From Pseudoxanthomonas sacheonensis (GTDB lineage: Bacteria; Pseudomonadota; Gammaproteobacteria; Xanthomonadales; Xanthomonadaceae), in assembly GCF_010093305.1 (NCBI RefSeq), contig NZ_PDWS01000020.1:1-64000 (forward strand): a DNA stretch of 64,000 nt. The letters run 5' to 3'. The number at the start of each line of letters is the position of its first letter. Within the stretch, counting starts at the first letter, position 1. The notes under the pieces are model-generated. The model saw only the letters and a list, made by a program, of their open reading frames with translations, had not been told where the DNA came from and did not search any database. A program made the position numbers and the translations under genes. Of the stretch, positions 35,870 through 44,256 are shown in pieces.

Positions 35870-38170
35870 ATGTCCAGCAGCACTCACAACGCCGAGCATT
35901 ACAGGCGCGATTCGCGGTTGCTGGAGCAAGCGCGCGTCACCGTGGTGCCTCCGCTGGTGGATACCTTCGCCGTGGCCCTTGGCCGCTTCGACGACGCCTT
36001 GTTCGATCGCGCCGAACGCGCCGGCCATTCGCAGATGGCGTTTCTGGATGCGATGCGCGAACTGCGCCGCCGCCGGGATGAAATCATCCGTCGTTTCCGT
36101 ACGCATCTCGAGAAAGCCTGGCGATCGCTGGAGGCCGGCGAGCCGCTTTCGATGGAAAGCGCGCTGGCCGAACCCAGCTCTGGGCTGAGCCTGATTTCCG
36201 ACCAGGAGCTGGAGTCGCGGCTGGCCGCACGCAACCTGGCCAGCGTGATCATGCGCGATTGCAAGCCGGTGCTGCAGCGCCTGGACCGCCGGCTGGGATG
36301 GATCGCCGGCAACCTGGTGCTGGACAACGACCACAACCCCATCGGCCCGGAACATATCGGCGTCGCCATCCACGAAGCCTTCGCTACCTGCGAGCTTTCG
36401 CTGGAAGTGCGCCTGGTGGTCATCAAATTGTGCGAGCGCGACCTGGTGCCCGGCATCGGCCGTATCTACGAAGCGCTTGATCAACGACTCGTGCAATCGG
36501 GGGTGATGCCCGAGATGCCTGCTACCCGTTCGCCCGCCCGGCCGGCGCAGCGCGCGCCGGAGATGACCCGCGAGATGGAGCGGGAGGCGATGGCCGAGGA
36601 AGACGAAGCCAGCGCACCTGCCTGGGCCGCGCGGTTCACCCACCGCATGGCGGGCATGAAAGGCGGCATGCAGGCGTCCATGGGGCATGGCAGTTTCGGC
36701 GATGGCCCTTCCGGCTACGCCGGTGGGGCGCAGGGCGTGCTGCTGGAGGCTTTGCACCACTTGCTGCAGGAATCGCGGGGCAATCGCGAGGTCGCCGAAC
36801 CCGCGCGCGCTTCCTCCGGCGGGGACAACCGTCCGCTGTCGCAGCGCGAAATGCTGTCGGTGCTTTCCCTGCTGCAAAGCACGCCCAGCGCAACGCTGCG
36901 CGCGGCCATCGGCGATACCGGCGAATCGTTGGCCCAGCGCTTGAAGAGCGAAGTGCTCAGCGGCGCCACGCAACTGGGCGTGGATCCTTCGACCGCGCGC
37001 CTGGCGCCGGTGGACGAGGACGCCATCGATCTGGTCGGCATGCTTTTCGACGTGATGCTGGACGAGCGCGATCTGGAAGGCCGCCCGCGCGAGCTGATCG
37101 GCCGGCTGGTGGTTCCTTTCGTCAAGGTCGCGTTGCTGGATCGGCGCATGTTCGTGCAGAAGACCCACCCGGCGCGGCGCTTGCTCAATGTGTTGGCCGA
37201 GGCTTGCGAAGGCAACAACGGCGAGAGCGCGGCCGAGCGCACCCTGATGACCAAGGTCGAGGAAGTGGTGGACCGCCTGACCGCCGAGTTCAACGAGAAC
37301 CTCGCCATTTTCCTGACCCTGGAAGAGGAATTCCGCGATTTCCTGGGCCAGCACAAGCGCCGCATCGAGATCGCCGAACGCCGCGCCGCGGAAATACAGA
37401 GCGGCCAGGAACGCCTGGAAAGTGCGCGCGTGCGCATGGCGCAAGAGCTGTCCGCCCGCCTGGACGGCCGCCATGTGCCGCAGGCCATCGACGATTTCAT
37501 GCGCCAGCCCTGGGCCCACCACGTCACCATGACCGTGCTGCGCGAAGGCGAGGACGGCGATGGTTTGCGCGATGCGCTGGCCCTGGCCGACGGATTGATG
37601 GAGGAGCTCACCGAAGCGCAGCGCCAGATCATCGGCAAGCCGTGGCTGCAAAGCTGGCGGCCTTCGCTGCAGAAGGTGTTCGCCAGCGTGGGCATGAATC
37701 CCGATGCCGCCAGTTCCGCGGTCGATGCGCTGCACGACACTTTGCAGGCGGTGGCGGCTTCGCGCCCGGACCTGGAAAGACAGCTTCCCGAGCTGCCGCA
37801 GGTCGCGCTGCCGAAGGTGGCGGAGGACGATTCGGTTTCCATCCAGTTGGTCGGAGGCACCGATACGCTGGATTTCGACAGCACCGACGCAGACCATTTC
37901 CGCTCGCTGGCGATCGGCACGTGGCTTGACTTCGTGGACAAGGACAACAAGGTGCAGGCCGGCAAGCTGTCGTGGGTCAGCCCGATTTCTTCGCGCCTGC
38001 TGTTCGTCAATCGCCGCGGGGTGCGTTTCTGCGTGGCCTCGCCGGAAGAGCTGGCGATGATGGTGCGCATGGGGCGGCTGCGCACGCATGAGGAAGAGGA
38101 TGCGTTCGATAGCGCTATGCAGGGCGTGATCGAGCGGTTGGACCCGGAAAAGGCGGCCGTCGGCGCCTGA
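35870..38170 (+). CDS. DUF1631 family protein
   Basis: 766 residues, soluble, rich in acidic helices. The family blocks are in place: LSLISDQELESRLAARNLAS (about residue 105), GPEHIGVAIHEAF, LDERDLEGRPRELIGRLVVPFVKVALLDRRMF (about residue 405) and HPARRLLNVLAEACEGN. The C-terminal 100 residues (FRSLAIGTWLDFVDKDNKVQAGKLSWVSP) form a PilZ-like beta unit. DUF1631 proteins are sometimes mis-annotated as thymidine phosphorylase; no such motif is present. A PilZ-like end would suggest c-di-GMP-linked control, which is inference. ATG at 35870; an in-frame TTG lies six bases earlier. Confidence 0.88.
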   Translation: MSSSTHNAEHYRRDSRLLEQARVTVVPPLVDTFAVALGRFDDALFDRAERAGHSQMAFLDAMRELRRRRDEIIRRFRTHLEKAWRSLEAGEPLSMESALAEPSSGLSLISDQELESRLAARNLASVIMRDCKPVLQRLDRRLGWIAGNLVLDNDHNPIGPEHIGVAIHEAFATCELSLEVRLVVIKLCERDLVPGIGRIYEALDQRLVQSGVMPEMPATRSPARPAQRAPEMTREMEREAMAEEDEASAPAWAARFTHRMAGMKGGMQASMGHGSFGDGPSGYAGGAQGVLLEALHHLLQESRGNREVAEPARASSGGDNRPLSQREMLSVLSLLQSTPSATLRAAIGDTGESLAQRLKSEVLSGATQLGVDPSTARLAPVDEDAIDLVGMLFDVMLDERDLEGRPRELIGRLVVPFVKVALLDRRMFVQKTHPARRLLNVLAEACEGNNGESAAERTLMTKVEEVVDRLTAEFNENLAIFLTLEEEFRDFLGQHKRRIEIAERRAAEIQSGQERLESARVRMAQELSARLDGRHVPQAIDDFMRQPWAHHVTMTVLREGEDGDGLRDALALADGLMEELTEAQRQIIGKPWLQSWRPSLQKVFASVGMNPDAASSAVDALHDTLQAVAASRPDLERQLPELPQVALPKVAEDDSVSIQLVGGTDTLDFDSTDADHFRSLAIGTWLDFVDKDNKVQAGKLSWVSPISSRLLFVNRRGVRFCVASPEELAMMVRMGRLRTHEEEDAFDSAMQGVIERLDPEKAAVGA

Positions 38171-38674
38171 TTTCCGCTCGCCTTCGTCTCAGATTCTCAT
38201 GAATCGTCATCCTCGCTAAGGCGGGACCCGGCGACCTACGCACAAGCCGGAAAGAATCGGACGTCATCCCAGCGAAAGCTGGGATCCATCTTGATCTTGC
38301 TTTTTTGCTTTACTGTCTCAGAAGCAGATCAAAAGCGTTTCGCGCTTTGCGCGAGTCACTTTTCTTTGAACGGCAAAGAAAAGTAACCAAAAGAAAGCCG
38401 CCCCCGTATCAAGTACGGGGCAGGCTCTAACGTCGCGCCCGGCGATGAAGCCACCGGGTCCGCAAGCAGGCCGGGAATTTCCGTAAGGCGCATCCTGCGC
38501 CTCCGGAAACGGCGCACATCCCTGTGCGCCGCCCCTGCGGGGTTGATCCCGGCCCGCTTGCCGCGCCTCACGGGGGTGGTTGAGCCAAAGCCAAAGCCCC
38601 CTTTCCCGCAAATCGGCCTTCTTCCCCGCGCTTTGCTAGCATCGGCAGTCTGGAATCGGACCGGTGAGGGGAAC
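38171..38674. other. 504-base intergenic region with dispersed, multi-hairpin repeat element
   Basis: No convincing gene. Right after DUF1631 come family C-like pieces (38211-38230, 38260-38298). From about 38341 follows a stretch with aacggcaaagaaaagtaacc and then four hairpins: 38402-38420 (ccccgta stem), 38478-38509 (outer tttccg/cggaaa with inner ggcgca/tgcgcc), 38511-38530 (ggcgcac stem) and 38532-38542 (cccc/gggg). Compact hairpins in a row suggest a structured RNA or a mobile repeat. The final 70 bases precede pntA. Confidence 0.75.
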
Positions 38675-39769
38675 ATGGCGATTGAAGTGCTGGTGTTGAA
38701 GGAGTCGGCGGCGGGTGAGCGTCGCGTGGCCGCCACTCCGGAAACGGTGAAGAAGCTGGTGGCTGCCGGCGCCAGCATCAAGGTCGAACCCGGTGCTGGA
38801 CTCGGCGCCGGTTTCGTCGATCAGGCTTATCTCGATGCGGGTGCCCAGCTGGCGACGGCCGATACGCCGGCGCAGGCCGATCTGGTGCTTTGCGTGCAAT
38901 CGCCCGATCCTGCGGCCATCGGACAATTGAAGCAGGGTGCGACCCTGGTCGGCATGCTGCAGCCGCAAGCCGACGCGGCACGCGGCGAGGCGCTCAAGGC
39001 GCGCGGCATTCTTTCGTTTCCGCTGGAAAAGCTGCCGCGCACCACGCGCGCGCAGGCGATGGACGTGCTCAGCTCGCAAGCCGGCATGGCGGGCTACAAG
39101 GCGGTGTTGATCGCCGCGCAGCTGGCGCCGCGCTTCTTCCCCATGCTGACCACCGCGGCCGGCACCATCCGTCCGTCCAAGGTCTTGATCGTCGGCGCCG
39201 GCGTGGCCGGCCTGCAGGCCATCGCCACCAGCAAGCGCCTGGGCGCGCAGGTGGAGGGCTTCGACGTGCGCCCGGAAACGCGCGAACAGATCGAATCGCT
39301 GGGCGGCAAGTTCCTGGACCTGGGCGTCAGCGCGGCGGGCGAGGGCGGCTATGCGCGCCAGCTCACCGACGAGGAGCGTGCCGAACAGCAACGCCGCCTG
39401 GCCGAGCACCTGAAGGGCATCGACGTGGTGGTGTGCACCGCCGCCGTGCCAGGGCGTCCTGCGCCGAAGATCATCACCATGCCGATGGTGGAGGCGATGA
39501 AGCCCGGCAGTGTGATCGTGGATCTGGCTGCCGAAACGGGCGGCAACTGCGAAGCGACCCGGCCGGGGGAAACCATCGCGCACAACGGGGTGACCGTCGC
39601 CGGTCCGCTCAATTTGGCCAGCATGGGCGCGGTGCACGCCAGCGAGATGTATTCGCGCAACGTGTTCAATTTCGTTTCCTTGTTCGTCAAGGAGGGCGCG
39701 ATCGATTTCGACTGGAACGATGAGCTGCTCGCGAAGACGCGGTGGCCGGAAGCGGTTGCGGCGGCATGA
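38675..39769 (+). CDS. pntAA: NAD(P) transhydrogenase subunit alpha part 1
   Basis: 364 residues. This is the soluble NAD(H)-binding domain I of the proton-translocating transhydrogenase, which makes NADPH from NADH using the proton gradient. Visible: EVLVLKESAAGERRVAATPETVKKL, PRTTRAQAMDVLSSQAGMAGYKAVL (about residues 120-145), the nucleotide fold VLIVGAGVAGLQAIATSKRLGAQV (about residue 170) and VIVDLAAETGGNCE. It is a three-subunit type (PntAA, PntAB, PntB), but alpha-2 and beta are 2 kb further on behind a reverse-strand block. Confidence 0.95.
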   Translation: MAIEVLVLKESAAGERRVAATPETVKKLVAAGASIKVEPGAGLGAGFVDQAYLDAGAQLATADTPAQADLVLCVQSPDPAAIGQLKQGATLVGMLQPQADAARGEALKARGILSFPLEKLPRTTRAQAMDVLSSQAGMAGYKAVLIAAQLAPRFFPMLTTAAGTIRPSKVLIVGAGVAGLQAIATSKRLGAQVEGFDVRPETREQIESLGGKFLDLGVSAAGEGGYARQLTDEERAEQQRRLAEHLKGIDVVVCTAAVPGRPAPKIITMPMVEAMKPGSVIVDLAAETGGNCEATRPGETIAHNGVTVAGPLNLASMGAVHASEMYSRNVFNFVSLFVKEGAIDFDWNDELLAKTRWPEAVAAA

Positions 39770-39827
39770 AAATAAGTTGAAAGCGGGAAGCGGATTCGCG
39801 GCCCAATCGTAATAATCCAGGCCGTCA

Positions 39828-39847
39828 TCCCGGCTTTCGCCGGGATA
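39828..39847. terminator. Hairpin between convergent pntAA and DUF3106 genes
   Basis: Eight-base perfect stem (atcccggc / gccgggat) with TTTC loop. It is related to the family C core and placed to end transcripts from both sides; no strong T-run. Confidence 0.55.
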
Positions 39848-39941
39848 ACGACCCTTGATACGGGTGTATCCGTAGCCCAGCGGAACTATCCGGCCGATGG
39901 TGCCGCAAGCCGGCTCTGCAGCTGAAGCCATCGGCTTGGAC

Positions 39942-40385
39942 TCATCGAGGCGGCAAGGGCGGCAACGGCTCCTTCGGCGCATTCTTCTGTATCCACACGC
40001 GACGCTGTTCCGGCGTCATGTTCTTCCAGTCCTCGCGCAATTTCCTGCGCTGCTCCGGCGGCAGGTCCTTCATGCGTATGAACAGCACGCGCGCCTCTTC
40101 GCGCTGGCGGGGGTTCATGCCCTCGTAACGGCGCATGCCCTTGCGCGCCTGCTGGCGCTGCTCGGGCGTCATGCTCTTCCAGCGTTGCGCGTGCTCCAGC
40201 ATGCGCGGGCGGTCGTCGGGATCGCTGTTCCAGCGCTCGCGCACCGGTGCGATCAACGCATCGCGCTGCTGCGGGGTCAATTTGTCCCAGTCTGGCAGCG
40301 GCTGCGCAGGTGCCGATTGCGCCAGCGCGTTGCCGGCCAGCAACAGCAGGCCAAGCGCGAGGGAACGGGGAAGAACGGTCTTCAT
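39942..40385 (-). CDS. DUF3106 periplasmic protein
   Basis: 147 residues with a Sec signal peptide (LALGLLLLAGNALAQ). The mature protein repeats a degenerate unit with M/LTPxQR: KLTPQQRDALI, SMTPEQRQQARKGM, MNPRQREEARVLF, LPPEQRRKLRED and MTPEQRRVWI, the DUF3106 pattern. A role as periplasmic sensor or chaperone partner for sigma regulation is possible from its position after a sigma/anti-sigma pair, but no function is proven. The start lies 4 bases downstream of the upstream gene's stop. Confidence 0.85.
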   Translation of the reverse strand: MKTVLPRSLALGLLLLAGNALAQSAPAQPLPDWDKLTPQQRDALIAPVRERWNSDPDDRPRMLEHAQRWKSMTPEQRQQARKGMRRYEGMNPRQREEARVLFIRMKDLPPEQRRKLREDWKNMTPEQRRVWIQKNAPKEPLPPLPPR

Positions 40386-40389
40386 GCGG

Positions 40390-40761
40390 TTACTCCATCG
40401 CCAGCGGCTCGGCTTCGGAAGAAGCCAGCCACATGTACAGGTCGGGGCTTTCGTCCAGCGCGGCGACGCTGTCGCCATACTCATCGTCGTTGTCCACGGC
40501 CGCGACTATGGGTTGCGCCGTCGGCACGGTGCCCGAGCGCGGCAGGAACTGCACGCCCAAGGCCACTGCCAGCACTGCGGAGAATGCCGTAGCAGCGGCC
40601 CAGCGCCAGACGTGCTCGCGCTTGGGTGCGGTTTGCGCGGCATGTCGCGCTACGCGCAGCCGGGCCAGCGTCTGCGGCGAAACCTGCGCGACGGCGGCCG
40701 CATGCAATTGGCGCATGTCGCGGTCGAATTCGTTGTTGCGTTCTTCGATTCCCGGGTTCAT
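40390..40761 (-). CDS. Putative anti-sigma factor (single transmembrane helix)
   Basis: 123 residues. A cytoplasmic N-terminal half (residues 1-50, helical, with LHAAAVAQVSPQTLARLRVAR) is followed by one membrane helix (WRWAAATAFSAVLAVALGVQFL, about residues 52-75) and an acidic periplasmic tail ending SEAEPLAME. This topology, plus an ATGA overlap with the sigma-factor gene upstream, fits an anti-sigma factor. No zinc HxxxCxxC motif is seen. Annotation relies on context. Confidence 0.65.
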   Translation of the reverse strand: MNPGIEERNNEFDRDMRQLHAAAVAQVSPQTLARLRVARHAAQTAPKREHVWRWAAATAFSAVLAVALGVQFLPRSGTVPTAQPIVAAVDNDDEYGDSVAALDESPDLYMWLASSEAEPLAME

Positions 40762-41336
40762 CGGAAATCCTCCAGTTGTTTCTGCAAAGCGTCGCGCGCG
40801 CGCGACAGATGGGTCTTGACCGAGCCTTCCGAACAGCCCATGGCCTGGGCCGTATCGGCCACGTCCAGTTCTTCCAGCACGCGCAAGGTGAAAGCTTCGC
40901 GCTGGCGCGCCGGCAGCTTGCGCAGGGCCAGGGTCAGCTTGGCATAGGCTTCGCGCTGGTCATGGGCTTGCGAAGGTCCGGCGGCGGAGTCGGCCCAGTC
41001 GATCAGGCTTTCCTCGCCGCGTTCGTTGGCCGGAGCGAACAAGCGCAGGCGGAAATTGCCGCGCCGTTGCACGTCCACGATCTTGCGCCGCAGGATGCTC
41101 CAGAACAACGGGGTCCATTCGGCGGCGGGACGCTCGCGGTAGCCTAGCATCTTCATCATCGCGTCCTGCACCGCATCCAGTGCGTCGTCGCGGCTGCGCA
41201 GGCCGGCTTCGGCGAAGCGGAACGCACGGGTGCCGATACCGGCCAGGAACAGTTCCAGCGTCGCCGCAGGCGGACGCGCGGCGTTCCCGGTCTGCTGGTC
41301 GAAGCCAGCCTGGCTGATGTCGGCACTCACCAGCAC
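40758..41336 (-). CDS. ECF-type RNA polymerase sigma factor
   Basis: 192 residues. Region 2 is visible as AFRFAEAGLRSRDDALDAVQDAMMKMLGYRER and LFWSILRRKIVDVQRR. Region 4 is PARQREAFTLRVLEELDVADTAQAMGCSEGSVKTHLSRARDALQKQL (about residues 140-188), giving a helix-turn-helix for the -35 element. It likely directs a small envelope-linked regulon including itself, the anti-sigma and DUF3106 genes. The start appears to be GTG at 41336. Confidence 0.9.
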   Translation of the reverse strand: MLVSADISQAGFDQQTGNAARPPAATLELFLAGIGTRAFRFAEAGLRSRDDALDAVQDAMMKMLGYRERPAAEWTPLFWSILRRKIVDVQRRGNFRLRLFAPANERGEESLIDWADSAAGPSQAHDQREAYAKLTLALRKLPARQREAFTLRVLEELDVADTAQAMGCSEGSVKTHLSRARDALQKQLEDFR

Positions 41337-41339
41337 AGC

Positions 41340-41675
41340 TTAGTGCCTGTGGTCCCAATGGCGGTCGAAGCGGTCGCCGCGACGGTCCAGACGGTTGTCG
41401 GCGCGCTGTCCCTTGCGGTCCAGCCGGCGGTCCACATGATCGCCGCGCGCTGTCAGGCGATCGGCCGCGCGCGCATGGCCGTGGTTATCGGCCCAGGCAG
41501 CGCGCTGGTCATAGCGGGTTTCTATCCGGTCGCCTTTGAGGTCGAGCCGCTGTTCCACCCGGTCGCCCCGGCGGTCCAGGCGATGGTCGACACGGTCGCC
41601 GAGGTCGCGGGCGGAAGCGGTGCCGGCGATGCCCAGCAGCAATGCGGCGAACAACAGCACGGGTTTGCATTTCAT
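41340..41675 (-). CDS. Secreted hendecad-repeat protein (GDRVxxRLDxx)
   Basis: 111 residues: a signal peptide (KPVLLFAALLLGIAGTASA) then a mature part made almost only of 11-residue units: GDRVDHRLDRR, GDRVEQRLDLK, GDRIETRYDQR, an irregular Ala/His-rich stretch, then GDHVDRRLDRK, GQRADNRLDRR and GDRFDRHWDHRH. It is extremely rich in Arg, Asp and His. An 11-residue period favours a long amphipathic or hendecad helix. Function and family unknown; charge suggests interaction with LPS, metals or polymers. It lies 4 bases upstream of the sigma gene. Confidence 0.7.
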   Translation of the reverse strand: MKCKPVLLFAALLLGIAGTASARDLGDRVDHRLDRRGDRVEQRLDLKGDRIETRYDQRAAWADNHGHARAADRLTARGDHVDRRLDRKGQRADNRLDRRGDRFDRHWDHRH

Positions 41676-41803
41676 CGCGTCGTCCTTGGTGTGGTGGGTT
41701 CGGGGAAGGAAACGCTGTTCCCGGCGAACGGTTGACCTTGCTGCCAACGGATTCAGGGGCCGGTTATGATGCGGGCGGGGCGCAGTGCCCGAGGAGAGAG
41801 TGG

Positions 41804-42115
41804 ATGAGCGACGGTTTCGTGGCCCTGTACATCTTCATGCTGGCGGCCATCGCCGGTCACGTGATCATCTCGCGGGTGCCGGTGATCCTGCATACCCCGC
41901 TGATGTCGGGCTCCAACTTCATCCACGGCATCGTGCTGATCGGCGCCATGATCGTGCTGGGCCATGCCGACACCACCCTGGAAAAAGTGATCGGCTTCGT
42001 CGCCGTGCTGCTGGGCGCGGGCAACGCCGCCGGCGGCTACGTGGTCACCGAGCGCATGCTGGACATGTTCAAGTCCTCCAAGAAACCGGCCGGCAAGCCG
42101 GGGGCGCAGCCATGA
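41804..42115 (+). CDS. pntAB: NAD(P) transhydrogenase subunit alpha part 2
   Basis: 103 residues, the small membrane subunit of the three-part transhydrogenase: FVALYIFMLAAIAGHVIISRVP, TPLMSGSNFIHGIVLIGAM and a third helix ending before the basic tail KSSKKPAGKPGAQP. It forms part of the proton channel with PntB. The start ATG at 41804 is preceded by GAGGAGAGAG. The stop overlaps pntB as ATGA. It is 2 kb from pntAA. Confidence 0.93.
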   Translation: MSDGFVALYIFMLAAIAGHVIISRVPVILHTPLMSGSNFIHGIVLIGAMIVLGHADTTLEKVIGFVAVLLGAGNAAGGYVVTERMLDMFKSSKKPAGKPGAQP

Positions 42116-43530
42116 GCCCAGCCATGAGCTTGATCACACCAGAGGTGCTGGCGACCTTCGTCAAACTGAGCTACCTGGTCGCAGCCATGCTGTTCCTGCT
42201 GGGCCTGCAGCGCATGGCCTCGCCGATGACCGCGCGCAGCGGCATCCGCTGGGCAGGGCTGGGCATGCTGATCGCCACCGCCGCCACCTTCCTGCTGCCC
42301 GAGCTGCACAACCATCTGCTGATCTTCACCGCAGTAGCCATCGGCACCGCGGCGGCATGGATCTCGGCCAATCGCGTGGCCATCACCGACATGCCGCAGA
42401 TGGTGGCGCTGTACAACGGCATGGGCGGCGGCTCGGCGGCGGCGATCGGCGCGGTGGAACTGCTGCGCTATTCGTCCATGGGCGGCTCGCCTTCACGGGT
42501 GACCCTGGTGCTGGCGGTGGTGGGCGCGCTGATCGGCGCGGTGTCGCTGTCGGGTTCCATCATCGCCTGGGCCAAACTCGATGGGCGCATGGACAAGCGC
42601 TACACGTTCGCGGGCCAGCAGTGGTTCAACGCGCTGGTCGCGCTGGCGGCGGTGGTGCTGGGCGTCATGGCAATCTGGACGCTGGGCACGCCGTGGATCA
42701 TCGCTTTCTTCATCGTCGCGCTGGCGCTGGGCATCCTGATGACCCTGCCCATCGGCGGCGCCGACATGCCGGTGGTGATCTCGCTGTACAACGCGTTCAC
42801 CGGCCTGGCCGTGGCCTTCGAAGGTTATGTGCTGGGCATCGAAACCCTGATCATCGCCGGCATGATGGTCGGCGCGGCCGGCATCCTGCTGACGCGGCTG
42901 ATGGCCAAGGCCATGAACCGCCCCATCAGCGGCGTGCTGTTCTCCAGCTTCGGTCCCGGCAGCGGCGAAATGCAGGAAATCAGCGGCTCGCAGAAGCCCA
43001 TCGAAGCCGGCGACGTGGCGGCGATGATGGCCTTCGCCGAACGCGTGGTGATCGTGCCCGGCTACGGCCTGGCCGTGGCCCAGGCGCAGCACAAGATCTG
43101 GGAGCTGGCGCAGCGGTTGATGGAGCGCGGGGTGAAGGTGAAGTTCGCCATCCATCCGGTCGCCGGGCGCATGCCGGGGCACATGAACGTGCTGTTGGCC
43201 GAAGCCGGCGTGCCCTACGACCTGATCGCCGACATGGACGACATCAATCCCGAATTCCCCAACACCGACGTGTCGCTGGTGATCGGCGCCAACGACGTGG
43301 TCAATCCGGTGGCCAAGACCGATCCGGCCTCGCCCATCTACGGCATGCCCATTCTGGACGTGGTCGATTCCAAGAACACCATCGTCATCAAGCGGGGCAA
43401 GGGCACCGGTTTCGCCGGCATCGAAAACGCGCTGTTCTATGCCGACAACACGCGCATGCTGTATGGCGACGGCGCGGAAATGGCCAGCGCGTTGGTGAGC
43501 GAACTCAAGGCGCTTGATGGCGGCCATTAG
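42112..43530 (+). CDS. pntB: NAD(P) transhydrogenase subunit beta
   Basis: About 472 residues: nine or so membrane helices in the first 270 residues (YLVAAMLFLLGLQRMASP, ALYNGMGGGSAAAIGAVELL), then the NADP(H)-binding domain III with VVIVPGYGLAVAQAQHK (about residue 303), FAIHPVAGRMPGHMNVLLAEAG, IGANDVVNPVAKTDP and the end GIENALFYADNTRMLYGD. It couples proton entry to hydride transfer with PntAA/AB. The first ATG overlaps pntAB; the second in-frame ATG is at 42124. Confidence 0.96.
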   Translation: MSPAMSLITPEVLATFVKLSYLVAAMLFLLGLQRMASPMTARSGIRWAGLGMLIATAATFLLPELHNHLLIFTAVAIGTAAAWISANRVAITDMPQMVALYNGMGGGSAAAIGAVELLRYSSMGGSPSRVTLVLAVVGALIGAVSLSGSIIAWAKLDGRMDKRYTFAGQQWFNALVALAAVVLGVMAIWTLGTPWIIAFFIVALALGILMTLPIGGADMPVVISLYNAFTGLAVAFEGYVLGIETLIIAGMMVGAAGILLTRLMAKAMNRPISGVLFSSFGPGSGEMQEISGSQKPIEAGDVAAMMAFAERVVIVPGYGLAVAQAQHKIWELAQRLMERGVKVKFAIHPVAGRMPGHMNVLLAEAGVPYDLIADMDDINPEFPNTDVSLVIGANDVVNPVAKTDPASPIYGMPILDVVDSKNTIVIKRGKGTGFAGIENALFYADNTRMLYGDGAEMASALVSELKALDGGH

Positions 43531-43536
43531 CCCGCC

Positions 43537-43609
43537 TTGTAGAGCCGAGCTTGCTCGGCTGCCCTTCGCGGCGATCCAGAAAAGCGGCCGAGCAAGCTCG
43601 GCTCTACAA
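43537..43609. terminator. Inverted repeat after pntB, family G copy 2
   Basis: 23-base arms at 43537-43559 and 43587-43609 (ttgtagagccgagcttgctc type). It lies between convergent pntB and a membrane-protein gene; probably acts as a terminator in both directions. Confidence 0.75.
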
Positions 43610-43622
43610 AGCGTCGGAAATT

Positions 43623-44042
43623 TCAGCGCGCGGCTACGGCCGCTACCACCAGCGCCACCGACATCCACACGCGGTCCACCATGTGATTGGCCAAACCGGC
43701 CAGCGTCCAGGCGTAGTCCATACCCAGCTTGAGCGCTGAATCCCATGGGTTCAGTCCCATGGAGAAACCGATCTGCGTGGCCGCGACGCCCCAATTGGCC
43801 AGCACCAGGATAGCTACCGTCGCCAGTACTGCCAGCAGCGTGCGTGCCGCGCCGCGCGGCATTCCGCCCAGCCGCAGCATCACGGCGGCATCCAGCGCTC
43901 CCAGCACGGCCATCCAGCCGCAGGTCCTGCCGGTGTACACCGACAACATGATCCAGACCACGGTGAAGCAGAGTCCCCCCAGGAGCAGCATCACCGGGGC
44001 CAGCCAGCGTGCGGGGCGTGTGTTGGGTTGGGCTTCTTGCAT
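43623..44042 (-). CDS. Small integral membrane protein, unknown
   Basis: 139 residues with about four hydrophobic helices (LAPVMLLLGGLCFTVVWIML, VLGALDAAVMLRLGG, TLLAVLATVAILVLANWG, VWMSVALVVAAVAAR) and a short polar N-terminus. No family recognised. ATG at 44042 follows sequence lacking coding character. It lies between convergent pntB and divergent sufT; no context clue to function. Confidence 0.65.
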   Translation of the reverse strand: MQEAQPNTRPARWLAPVMLLLGGLCFTVVWIMLSVYTGRTCGWMAVLGALDAAVMLRLGGMPRGAARTLLAVLATVAILVLANWGVAATQIGFSMGLNPWDSALKLGMDYAWTLAGLANHMVDRVWMSVALVVAAVAAR

Positions 44043-44256
44043 CGGGGCTCCGTGGTGACGGCATAGGATACGGGTCGCCGCGCAGGAGCGTGAGGAAAAA
44101 GCGCCGCATCGTCGGCACCGCAATGGCGGCCATCCGCGGTTTGTCCGCTCCGGAACACTCCGTTGCCCTCACCAGATCGCCTCGCCCCGCTGCGCAGCGG
44201 GCAGGCGGGCTAAAATGACGGCTTGCGCCAGCCCGCGCGGCCCCCATCTGGTTGTC

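Noticed and set aside
35870-38170. Annotation as thymidine phosphorylase
   Set aside because: Seen for DUF1631 in older annotation, but no thymidine phosphorylase signature is present.
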